Below are positions 6,855-14,333 of a stretch of DNA of 15,389 bases, piece by piece; within the stretch, counting starts at the first letter, position 1; each line of letters starts with the position of its first letter. The notes below the pieces were generated by a model. That model saw only the letters and a list, made by a program, of their open reading frames with translations. It was not told the DNA's origin and ran no database searches. The stretch covers positions 1-15,389 of the forward strand of contig JANMXS010000065.1 in assembly GCA_031394335.1 (NCBI GenBank). The letters are read 5' to 3'. The translations under genes were made by a program, and so were the position numbers. The stretch comes from UKL13-2 sp031394335. GTDB taxonomy: Bacteria; Pseudomonadota; Gammaproteobacteria; Burkholderiales; Usitatibacteraceae.

Positions 6855-7637
6855 ATGAACAATATCGTTTCCAGCGCACCGCCCGCAACCAAAATAAAGG
6901 TTGATAACCTGCAGTTTTTCTATGGCGCATTCCAGGGCTTGAAGAACATCAACCTGGAAATTCTCGAGCGTCGCATCACTGCATTTATCGGCCCCTCGGG
7001 CTGCGGCAAGTCGACCCTGCTGCGCACCTTCAACCGCATGTACGATCTGTATCCCGGGCAGCGCGCCGAGGGGCGCATCATCATGAACGGCAAGAACGTG
7101 CTCGACAAAGGCCAGGACCTCAACCTGTTGCGCGCCAAGGTCGGCATGGTGTTCCAGAAGCCGACGCCGTTTCCGATGTCGATATACGACAACATCGCGT
7201 TCGGCGTAAAACTTTACGAAAGCCTTTCCAAGGCGGAGATGGATGAGCGCGTCGAATGGGCGTTGAAAAAAGCCGCATTATGGGGAGAAGCCAAGGACAA
7301 GCTCAAGCAAAGCGGCCTGTCGCTGTCCGGCGGTCAACAGCAGCGCCTGTGCATTGCGCGTGCGGTTGCGGTGAAGCCGGAAGTGGTATTGCTTGACGAG
7401 CCGACGTCAGCACTGGATCCCATCTCCACCGCCAAGATTGAGGAACTGCTGCACGAATTGAAAGAGGACTACACCATCGCCATCGTCACCCACAATATGC
7501 AGCAGGCGGCGCGTGTGTCGGACTACACCGCCTACATGTATCTCGGCGAGTTGGTCGAATACGGGGTAACGGACGAGCTGTTCATCAAGCCCCGGCGCAA
7601 GGAAACCGAGGATTACATTACCGGACGCTTTGGCTGA
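6855..7637 (+). CDS. pstB: Phosphate ABC transporter ATP-binding protein PstB
   Basis: The cytoplasmic ATPase that powers PstSCA phosphate import; 260 residues, the usual length. Walker A GPSGCGKST (46-54), Q-loop MVFQKPTPFPMSIYDNI (98-114, typical of PstB), signature LSGGQQQRLCIARA (157-170), Walker B VVLLDEPTSALDP (177-189) and His213 are all intact. The C-terminus ends in ITGRFG, as is usual for PstB. Only a weak GGA lies upstream of the ATG. It is the last gene of the operon: a strong terminator begins 21 bases later, and phoU, which often follows pstB, is absent. Confidence 0.97.
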   Translation: MNNIVSSAPPATKIKVDNLQFFYGAFQGLKNINLEILERRITAFIGPSGCGKSTLLRTFNRMYDLYPGQRAEGRIIMNGKNVLDKGQDLNLLRAKVGMVFQKPTPFPMSIYDNIAFGVKLYESLSKAEMDERVEWALKKAALWGEAKDKLKQSGLSLSGGQQQRLCIARAVAVKPEVVLLDEPTSALDPISTAKIEELLHELKEDYTIAIVTHNMQQAARVSDYTAYMYLGELVEYGVTDELFIKPRRKETEDYITGRFG

Positions 7638-7658
7638 CCCAGCACCCAAGGTGCACCC

Positions 7659-7692
7659 AAAAAAACCTGAGGCATTGCCTCAGGTTTTTTTT
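7659..7692 (+). terminator. Rho-independent terminator of the pst operon
   Basis: CCTGAGGC (7666-7673) pairs perfectly with GCCTCAGG (7677-7684) around a three-base loop. A run of seven A before the stem and eight T after it extend the helix and supply the U-tract. It lies 21 bases behind pstB and should end the pst transcript, separating it from the downstream binding-protein gene. Confidence 0.95.
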
Positions 7693-7799
7693 CGCGCACG
7701 ACATCAAGATTGTGCGACACAAACGTTTGCATAGGCGTCACGGGAATGAAATGCGCGCGACGTATTGTTGTCAACTCAACTTAAAACTGAAAGCCGACG

Positions 7800-8945
7800 A
7801 TGTACGCACTCCTTAAAACTCTCCTCTCGAATCATGCTGCCATCCTGGTATTTGCCCTTATCTCGACCGGCGTTGCCGGTGCCGCCAATGGTCAGGAAAT
7901 ACGCATCGGCAATATTGCCGATCAGAACGGTATCAACGCCGATATCGCCCGCGACTATCTGGCCGGCGCACGCACCTACTTCGATTACATCAACGCCGGC
8001 GGCGGGATCAACGGCCGCAAGATAGTGGTGATCGAAAAGGACGATAACGGCCAGGCCGCAAACACGGTGCGCCTGACGCGTGAGCTGATTGAAAAAGACC
8101 GGGCCGATGTCCTGTTTGGCTATATCGGTGACGAGGGGTTGCGGGCGCTTGCCGGGGATGCGTTTTTCAAGTCGTCCGGCATCACACTGTATGCGCCGCT
8201 GAGCGGTGCAGAGGTCGGCAAGGCGAGCGACCGCATTTACTTTGTGCGACCCACTTACCGCGAAGAGGCAAAGTACATCGTGCAACACTTCGCCTTGCTC
8301 GGCAGCAAAAATTTCGCGGTGATCGCGTCGGCAAATCCGCTCGGCACCTCACTGGCCAATCAGTTGGACGATGAACTCAAGGCCCGCGGGCTGGGTGCCG
8401 CAACACGTTTCAATCTCGGCACCGATCTCAAAAACGTCGAGGCGATCAACCGCGAAGTGACACTGCTGAAACCGCAAGTCGTGGTGATGGCGGCGGACAC
8501 GATTTCGATGGCGGAATTCCTGAAGCGCTTTCGCGTCCTCGACAAGGGCACCAATGTCGTCGGCTTCTCCACCGTGAATCACCGTACGCTGCTGGAAATC
8601 GCCCAACCGGATTTTGCGGTCAGCACCCTGATTACGCAGGTGGTGCCGAATCCCCTCGCCAGCAACACCCGCTTACAGACCGAACACCGCACACTGATGG
8701 CGAAATTCCGCGACGAACCACCGTCGCATCTCACTCTCGAAGGATTCCTCGCGGCGAAGGGCCTGGTGCGAGTGCTGGAACGAGCCGGCAAGGACATCTC
8801 ACGCAGCAATATCGCCGCCGCACTCAGTGGCGACAAACGCTATGACCTTGACGGCATGACCCTGGTGTTCACGCGAACTAACGATCGCGGTTCACATTTC
8901 GTCGATCTGTCCTACCTGCGCCGTGACGGCAAGCTGGTGCAATAG
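7800..8945 (+). CDS. Periplasmic substrate-binding protein, branched-chain amino acid type (orphan)
   Basis: A 381-residue protein of the Leu/Ile/Val-binding family (type 1 periplasmic binding fold, Peripla_BP_6). The N-terminus is a signal peptide (hydrophobic residues about 13-26, likely cut near VAGA). The mature part starts with EIRIGNIADQNG and ARTYFDYINAGGGINGRKIVVIEKDDNG, the usual opening of this family. Later come DVLFGYIGDEG (first lobe) and KNFAVIASANPLGTSLANQL (second lobe). The ligand cannot be read from the sequence; members bind amino acids, amides or aromatic acids, and some act as sensors. No permease or ATPase gene is beside it, so it is an orphan receptor here. The ribosome binding site is weak (GAAAG). 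It follows the pst terminator and needs its own promoter. Confidence 0.88.
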   Translation: MYALLKTLLSNHAAILVFALISTGVAGAANGQEIRIGNIADQNGINADIARDYLAGARTYFDYINAGGGINGRKIVVIEKDDNGQAANTVRLTRELIEKDRADVLFGYIGDEGLRALAGDAFFKSSGITLYAPLSGAEVGKASDRIYFVRPTYREEAKYIVQHFALLGSKNFAVIASANPLGTSLANQLDDELKARGLGAATRFNLGTDLKNVEAINREVTLLKPQVVVMAADTISMAEFLKRFRVLDKGTNVVGFSTVNHRTLLEIAQPDFAVSTLITQVVPNPLASNTRLQTEHRTLMAKFRDEPPSHLTLEGFLAAKGLVRVLERAGKDISRSNIAAALSGDKRYDLDGMTLVFTRTNDRGSHFVDLSYLRRDGKLVQ

Positions 8946-9107
8946 CCGGCAACGCCGCAGGGCATCCATGGGAATGAAAATTTGCGGAAAATTTTGCGTA
9001 GAACCAGCATTGGCGCGCCTTTTGGGACATTTTTGCTCCAAACGCCGTTCTGGACGGGCACCTTATCTTTTGTCGCAACGCTTGTGCCCGGCAATCCGGC
9101 AATGGCT

Positions 9108-10469
9108 TTAAGCACTGCCTTTGATCGCGTCGGCAATTGCGCCGGCCAGAGCCTCAACCTGCGAGCGCACACGGCCTTCCACCATGACGCGAATCACCGG
9201 CTCGGTGCCCGAGGCACGCAACAACACGCGGCCCTGTCCGGCGAGCGCGGCCTCGGCGTCGGCGACTGCCTTGGCGACGGCGGGATTGTCGGCCCAAGTG
9301 CTTATCCCCTTGGCACGAACGTTCAGCAGCACCTGGGGCAACATCGTCAATTCTGCGGTGTATTCCGCAAGGCTGGCGGCGTTGCGCTTCAATGCGCCCA
9401 GAACCTGCAGCGCCGAGATGATGCCGTCACCGGTGCTGTGCTTGTCGAGGCACAGCAAATGGCCGGAGTTTTCGCCGCCACACTCCCAACCCTTGTCGCG
9501 CAACATTTCCAGCACATAACGGTCGCCCACCTTGGCGCGGGCAAACGGTACCGCCAATTTTTCAAACGCCTGTTCAAGCGCGAAATTGCTCATCAGCGTG
9601 CCCACGGCGCCGCCCTTCAACACACCACGCGACTGCCGGTCCTTGACCACCGCATAGAGCAGTTGATCGCCATCGAACAGGGTGCCATCTGCGTCGCACA
9701 TCAGCAGGCGATCGGCATCGCCATCGAGCGCGAGGCCGAAGTGTGCGCCATGTTCACGCACCGCCGCCTGCATGGCAGCAGGATGCGTTGCGCCGCAGTG
9801 ATCATTGATATTCACCCCGTTGGGCTGATTGGCGATCGCGATCACCTCGGCGCCCAGCTCGCTGAACACGCGCGGCGCGATGTCATAGGCGGCACCGTGT
9901 GCGCAATCAACCACCAGGCGATAACCGCGCAGATTCAGCTCTGCCGGAAAGGTGCCTTTGCAGAATTCCATATAGCGGCCGGCCGCATCCTCCACGCGCC
10001 GCGCCTTGCCCAGCGCGATCGAGGCCATGGTTTCCACCGGCTTGTCGACAGCGGCCTCGATGGCATGCTCGACCGCATCGTCAAGCTTTTGCCCGTCGCC
10101 GGAAAAAAACTTGATGCCGTTATCGTCGAACGGGTTATGCGATGCCGAAATCATGATGCCCGCCGACAACCGCAAGGCACGGGTGAGATAGGCCACGCCC
10201 GGCGTCGGCATCGGCCCGACCAACAGTACGTCGACCCCCGCCGCTGAAAGTCCCGCCTCGAGCGCACTCTCCAGCATGTAGCCGGAGATGCGCGTGTCCT
10301 TGCCGATCATCACCGCCGGACGACCGCCGCTGGCAGCCTCGTTGGCCGCCGCATGGCTGGCCAGTACACGGCCCGCCGCATGGCCAAGCCTGAGCACAAA
10401 TTCGGGGGTAATCGGCAACTCGCCCACCTTGCCGCGCACACCGTCAGTGCCAAAGTATTTTCTGCTCAT
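9108..10469 (-). CDS. glmM: Phosphoglucosamine mutase GlmM
   Basis: A cytoplasmic enzyme of 453 residues that converts glucosamine-6-phosphate to glucosamine-1-phosphate, the step before GlmU in UDP-N-acetylglucosamine synthesis for peptidoglycan and lipopolysaccharide. It opens with the family motif YFGTDGVRG (5-13). The active-site phosphoserine is Ser110 in ISASHNPFDDNGIKFF, the metal loop is DGDADR (249-254), the sugar-binding loop is GGENSGH (331-337) and the phosphate-binding motif is RASGTEPVIRVMVEG (418-432). It has full length and nothing is missing. It is the last gene of the - strand run, 66 bases behind the DUF58 gene, and is convergent with the binding-protein gene. No clear terminator is seen in the 162 bases between their stops. 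Confidence 0.97.
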   Translation of the reverse strand: MSRKYFGTDGVRGKVGELPITPEFVLRLGHAAGRVLASHAAANEAASGGRPAVMIGKDTRISGYMLESALEAGLSAAGVDVLLVGPMPTPGVAYLTRALRLSAGIMISASHNPFDDNGIKFFSGDGQKLDDAVEHAIEAAVDKPVETMASIALGKARRVEDAAGRYMEFCKGTFPAELNLRGYRLVVDCAHGAAYDIAPRVFSELGAEVIAIANQPNGVNINDHCGATHPAAMQAAVREHGAHFGLALDGDADRLLMCDADGTLFDGDQLLYAVVKDRQSRGVLKGGAVGTLMSNFALEQAFEKLAVPFARAKVGDRYVLEMLRDKGWECGGENSGHLLCLDKHSTGDGIISALQVLGALKRNAASLAEYTAELTMLPQVLLNVRAKGISTWADNPAVAKAVADAEAALAGQGRVLLRASGTEPVIRVMVEGRVRSQVEALAGAIADAIKGSA

Positions 10470-10492
10470 GTCTTCATTTCGGTTTTCAAAAA

Positions 10493-10534
10493 CGTCATTA
10501 TGACGCAGCGCGCAGGCAGCCTGTCATACAGGCT
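10493..10534 (-). repeat. Two small inverted repeats between the DUF58 gene and glmM
   Basis: AGCCTG-tcata-CAGGCT (10518-10534) can form a 6-bp hairpin directly behind the DUF58 stop, but no T run follows on the - strand. CGTCAT-t-ATGACG (10493-10505) is a 13-base palindrome about 24 bases before the glmM start. The first could weaken read-through or shape the mRNA end. The second could be an operator. No function is shown. Confidence 0.45.
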
Positions 10535-10535
10535 T

Positions 10536-11870
10536 CTAGAACTGACCGCCCTGCTTCAGATCCAGATAACGATTGACCAGTGCGATCGGCAGGCGCGGTG
10601 GCTCCACATCCAGCAGGCGCACGCCCTGCCCCTGCATACGCTTGGTGAGGGCATCGCGGTCATTAAGATAAGCCGCAGCCGCGGCGTAGGTAAGCGCGTC
10701 ATCACTGCTGCCGATGGGACGCTGCAGCGTTTGCTCGATGACGCTTTCACGCAAATTCGCGAACATCACCAAGTGCCGACGGCGCAGCAAGGCAAGTGCC
10801 GGCATCAGGCCCTCCGCGTCCTCGTCGCGCAGATTGGAGACAATGATCACCAGCGAGCGTTTCTTCAGGCGCAGCGACAGATCAAGCGCCGCCTGATAAT
10901 AATCCGGTGTCTGCAAGGTCGGTTGCAAGCCGTACAGCGCCTTGAGAAAGCGGCTGACGGTGGCGCCCGACTTGCGCGGTGCGACAAAGCGCGCATCATT
11001 GTCGGCAAAGGTCATCAACCCGGCGGTATCGCCTTCGCGCAGGGCGACGTAGGCGAGCAACAGCACCGCATTCAAGGTGTGGTCGAAATGCGAAAGCTCG
11101 CCGTCCTTGGCCGACATGCGCCGCCCGCAGTCGATCAGAAACACGATCTGCTGGTCGCGTTCGTCCTGGTACTCGCGCGAGATCAGCTTGCGCATGCGCG
11201 CGGTCGCCTTCCAGTCAATCTGGCGCATGGCGTCGCCCTGCCGGTACTCGCGCAGTTGATGAAAATCGAGGCCTTCACCGCGACGGCGTTTGCGCAACAC
11301 GCCGATCTGCGAGAGACGGTTATCGATCGCCAGCAGCGCATAGCGGGTGATCTCCGCAAAGTTTGGAAAGCAGCGCACCGCGGTTTCCTCGCCGGCCTCG
11401 CGCGCAATCTCCCACAGGCCAAATGGCGAGGCGATGCGCAGCGCGACGCGGCCGAAGCGCAAATCGCCGCGCACGTCGGGGCGCAGACGATATTTCGCCA
11501 GCACAAAGTTACCCGGCGCCAGGCTGATCGCCATCGGCAAATGCTCGATCTCGCAACCCGGAGGATAGCGGTCAAACGCACGAAAACGCAGCATGCCGCG
11601 CCCCGGATGCGAAAAACGCAGTGTCACTTCGCGCCATACGCCGACCGGCAATGTCGCCGCGATTTTTCGCTCCACCACCGGTACCGTTCCATTGAGGCGT
11701 CCGGCCAAAGCGTCGATGAGCGCAACCAGCACAATGAGCGCACTGCCCATCATCCATATATCGGCCAACTCGGGTTGCAGCGACGGTATGACCGATGCCG
11801 CAATCGATGCCACGACCGACGCCGCCAACCACACGGCCAACAGCCACAGCAGACGCGTTGACGGGATCAT
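10536..11870 (-). CDS. DUF58 / von Willebrand factor A-like protein, partner of MoxR
   Basis: A 444-residue membrane-anchored protein with two hydrophobic segments near the N-terminus (about 7-28 and 38-55), then a beta-rich middle part. The conserved DUF58 block GLDFHQLREYRQGDAMRQID (200-219) is followed by WKATARMRKLISREYQDERD. A vWA-like domain starts at QQIVFLIDCGRRMSA (240-254). The metal site reads DCGRR where the classical MIDAS motif is DxSxS, so metal binding may be altered. DUF58 proteins are regularly encoded beside MoxR ATPases and are thought to be their partners at the membrane. The start is 38 bases behind the MoxR stop. The biochemical role is unknown. Confidence 0.9.
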   Translation of the reverse strand: MIPSTRLLWLLAVWLAASVVASIAASVIPSLQPELADIWMMGSALIVLVALIDALAGRLNGTVPVVERKIAATLPVGVWREVTLRFSHPGRGMLRFRAFDRYPPGCEIEHLPMAISLAPGNFVLAKYRLRPDVRGDLRFGRVALRIASPFGLWEIAREAGEETAVRCFPNFAEITRYALLAIDNRLSQIGVLRKRRRGEGLDFHQLREYRQGDAMRQIDWKATARMRKLISREYQDERDQQIVFLIDCGRRMSAKDGELSHFDHTLNAVLLLAYVALREGDTAGLMTFADNDARFVAPRKSGATVSRFLKALYGLQPTLQTPDYYQAALDLSLRLKKRSLVIIVSNLRDEDAEGLMPALALLRRRHLVMFANLRESVIEQTLQRPIGSSDDALTYAAAAAYLNDRDALTKRMQGQGVRLLDVEPPRLPIALVNRYLDLKQGGQF

Positions 11871-11908
11871 GTCTTCAAACGGCTCCGCAACGCCTGCTAT
11901 TGCAATTT

Positions 11909-12907
11909 CTATACACGTGGCGCCTCAACCGTTTCAAACAACTCGGCGAGCAGCTCGTCGATATCACGCCCTTCGATTTCCATTTCAGGTGACGGCATGA
12001 TGCGGTGCCGCAGCACCGGCAATGCAACGGTTTTGACATCATCCGGGGTAATGAAGCCGCGACCCTGCATCAAGGCGTGTCCGCGTGCCGCGCGCACGAT
12101 GGCAATGCCGCCGCGCGGACCAGCGCCGGATGAAAAGCCGGCAAAATCGCGCGTGGCGCGAGCCAGCCTTACCGCGTAATCAAGTACCTTATCGTCAACC
12201 GTCAAATTGGCCGCGATGCGCTGCAGGGCCACGATCGTTTCAGGCTTGACGATAGTAGCCACCGCATCGACATTGAGTTTGTCTCCAACGGTACTGGCGG
12301 TAACGCTTTTGACCATCGCGGTTTCTTCATCAAGTTCGGGATATACGATACGTACCTTCAGCAGGAAGCGATCCAGCTGCGCTTCCGGCAGCGGATAGGT
12401 GCCTTCCTGCTCGATCGGATTCTGGGTCGCCAGCACCATGAACGGCATCGGCAAAAAATGTGCGACTGACTCGATCGTTACCTGTGCTTCCTGCATCACC
12501 TCGAGCAGCGCCGCCTGGGTTTTGGCCGGTGCTCGGTTGATCTCGTCGGCCAGCAGCAGATGCGCGAACACCGGGCCTTTGCGGGTGGTGAACTCGCCGG
12601 ATTTCGGATCGAACAGGGTATGCCCGGTCACATCGGATGGCATCAGGTCGGGCGTGAACTGAATGCGCGAAAAACTGCCGTCGAAAGTTTTGGCCAGCGC
12701 TTTCACCAGCAGGGTCTTGCCGAGCCCGGGCACGCCTTCGATCAACACATGGCCGCCGGCGATGAGTGCGATCAGGGTCTGATCGACAACCGCCTGCTGA
12801 CCGACCACCGCCTTGCCGATTTCAGCACGCAAGGCGGTGAGCACCCGCGTGGCCTGCTGCAGTTTTTCACTATCGATGCTTGGTAAGGAATTGAGATTGT
12901 CGGTCAT
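11909..12907 (-). CDS. MoxR-family AAA+ ATPase
   Basis: A cytoplasmic AAA+ ATPase of 332 residues, the usual MoxR length. MoxR proteins act as chaperone-like assembly factors with vWA or DUF58 partners. Walker A GVPGLGKT (58-65), Walker B LLLADEINRAPAKTQAALLE (117-136), sensor 1 LATQNPIEQEGTYPLPEAQL (159-178) and a GAGPRGG motif (261-267) near sensor 2 are intact. The start at 12907 (MTDNLNSLPS) is chosen over the longer frame from 12973 because AGGAC lies just upstream, and because the longer version overlaps the DUF4350 gene and adds an unlikely Pro/His-rich start. It is 25 bases behind the DUF4350 stop. Its physical substrate is not known. Confidence 0.95.
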   Translation of the reverse strand: MTDNLNSLPSIDSEKLQQATRVLTALRAEIGKAVVGQQAVVDQTLIALIAGGHVLIEGVPGLGKTLLVKALAKTFDGSFSRIQFTPDLMPSDVTGHTLFDPKSGEFTTRKGPVFAHLLLADEINRAPAKTQAALLEVMQEAQVTIESVAHFLPMPFMVLATQNPIEQEGTYPLPEAQLDRFLLKVRIVYPELDEETAMVKSVTASTVGDKLNVDAVATIVKPETIVALQRIAANLTVDDKVLDYAVRLARATRDFAGFSSGAGPRGGIAIVRAARGHALMQGRGFITPDDVKTVALPVLRHRIMPSPEMEIEGRDIDELLAELFETVEAPRV

Positions 12908-12932
12908 ACGCAGTCCTGGGTTAGTTCTGAGG

Positions 12933-14333
12933 TTAGTTACTAGGCAAGGTGGTGGGTGCACGTGTGCCGGCACGTAAACGGGCCTGTGGCACCGGGGTCA
13001 GAATTTGTTCCAGCGCCTTCAGGGTGCGAATCGCTTCGCCGAAAGTGCGTCGGTCGTTCACGCCAAGATAGAGCGCGCGCTGAATGCGCGCTGCACCGAT
13101 GCCGGTCAATTGTTCAAGTGCCATGACCAGCGCCGCGCCGTCGGTACGATGCAGCCCGGGACGCTGATGGTGAAGTCGCATGATGAAGCGCTCACGCGCC
13201 GCATGCAGCAACGCGGCCCAGCCATGGCGACGGCCAATATAGCGACCCATGGCGGCAAGATGTTCGGCCAGGCTGAGGCGCGCGGTGGGCAATTCCGGCA
13301 GCAACGAGCCAAACCGCGAGACCACGCGAACAACCCATGTGAGCAGCAGCACCAGCAATGCCCACAGGACCATCCAGGCGTGGGTAACAAGCCATTTCCA
13401 CAACCCACCTTCGGTATTGCGCAAGGCCAGCACCACCAGCGGTTTTGCGACATACGACGCACCCGGCTTTGCATCCGGGCCCGGGCCGGCGACCACTCGC
13501 CAGAGAAATTCGGCATGGTCCTGTTTGCTGATTGAACGCCAGGTCATGAAATCGAAATTTGAAATCGCGGTCACGCGGCCACTGCCCTCGGCAAACTGGA
13601 CCAGCCGCAAGCCCGCCTGATCGCGCACCGCCAGCACGTTTTCGCGTACGGTACGGACGCGCAAATTTTGATAAGGCGCAAACACCACCTTGAACCGTGC
13701 ACCGTCCGGGAGGTTGACGATGCTCACCTCGGTACCGCGCGACACCGGTAATTTGATCTGGCCACGACCGGCTGGCGCGGCGTCACCCTCGGGCAGGGAT
13801 TCGGCATCGATGCCCGGCTCATCATCGGCATCGTCGGTGTCCGGCGATTTTTCAGCTTTTGGGTCGCCACGGTCGCCTTGATCATTCCTGCTGTTTTTAT
13901 CATTTCGCTCGCGCAATCCCTTAAGTGTCCATCGCAGCCCGACATGCGATAGACCGAACGCGGCCAACAAGGGATCATCAAGCCGCGGCTGTTCAGCCTC
14001 GACCACCAGATGCCCGCCCGACCTGACCCAGGCCACCAGGCCGGCGACACGCGCCGGCGACATGCGCGCAAGCCGCTGGTCGCCAAGCAGCAGGGTGGCA
14101 TTTTCCGCCAGCCCATCGATCTCGCTGTATTGCCTGACCGTAACGATCTGCGCGCCCATCCCGGCAAGCAGGCGCTTCATCGCCAGGTAGGGGTCGGTAC
14201 GCGCCTCGCCTTCCGCGCCAACCCACTCCGGCTGATCGACAATCTCGAACCAGTTGAGGGCGATGTAAAGCGTGCCCGCGAGCAGCAAGCCGCCCACAGT
14301 AAGCCAGATGAGGCGGTTGCGATCAATATTCAC
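12933..14333 (-). CDS. DUF4350 domain membrane protein
   Basis: A 466-residue protein with an N-terminal membrane segment (about 8-27), a large outer domain, and a second membrane segment (about 316-338) followed by a cytoplasmic tail. The part around residues 45-130 (TDPYLAMKRLLAGMGAQI, then LLLGDQ and LVAWVRSGGHLVVEAE) is typical of DUF4350, a fold resembling a GATase-like or ThuA-like Rossmann domain. An Asp/Glu-rich low-complexity insertion lies at about 143-188. The start is a GTG at 14333 in a GTGA overlap with the upstream gene's stop, which shows coupled translation. The function is unknown; it belongs to the MoxR/DUF58 group of envelope genes. Confidence 0.85.
   Translation of the reverse strand: MNIDRNRLIWLTVGGLLLAGTLYIALNWFEIVDQPEWVGAEGEARTDPYLAMKRLLAGMGAQIVTVRQYSEIDGLAENATLLLGDQRLARMSPARVAGLVAWVRSGGHLVVEAEQPRLDDPLLAAFGLSHVGLRWTLKGLRERNDKNSRNDQGDRGDPKAEKSPDTDDADDEPGIDAESLPEGDAAPAGRGQIKLPVSRGTEVSIVNLPDGARFKVVFAPYQNLRVRTVRENVLAVRDQAGLRLVQFAEGSGRVTAISNFDFMTWRSISKQDHAEFLWRVVAGPGPDAKPGASYVAKPLVVLALRNTEGGLWKWLVTHAWMVLWALLVLLLTWVVRVVSRFGSLLPELPTARLSLAEHLAAMGRYIGRRHGWAALLHAARERFIMRLHHQRPGLHRTDGAALVMALEQLTGIGAARIQRALYLGVNDRRTFGEAIRTLKALEQILTPVPQARLRAGTRAPTTLPSN

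Noticed and set aside
8946..9107. Possible terminator between the binding-protein gene and glmM
   Set aside because: Only weak partial pairings such as TTTGG with CCAAA were found, and no stem followed by a T tract on either strand. No gene was seen there either.
8982..10247. Long + strand open frame of 421 codons
   Set aside because: It lies antisense to glmM, which has all its catalytic motifs. The composition (rich in His, Arg, Gln) is that of a GC-rich shadow frame, and no domain is recognisable.
10353..11861. Long + strand open frame of 502 codons
   Set aside because: It is antisense to the DUF58 gene and part of glmM. It has His/Gln/Arg-rich composition with no motif and no ribosome binding site.
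12908..12973. Longer MoxR start at 12973
   Set aside because: It overlaps the DUF4350 coding end and adds a Pro/His-rich stretch unlike MoxR proteins; the ATG at 12907 has a Shine-Dalgarno sequence.
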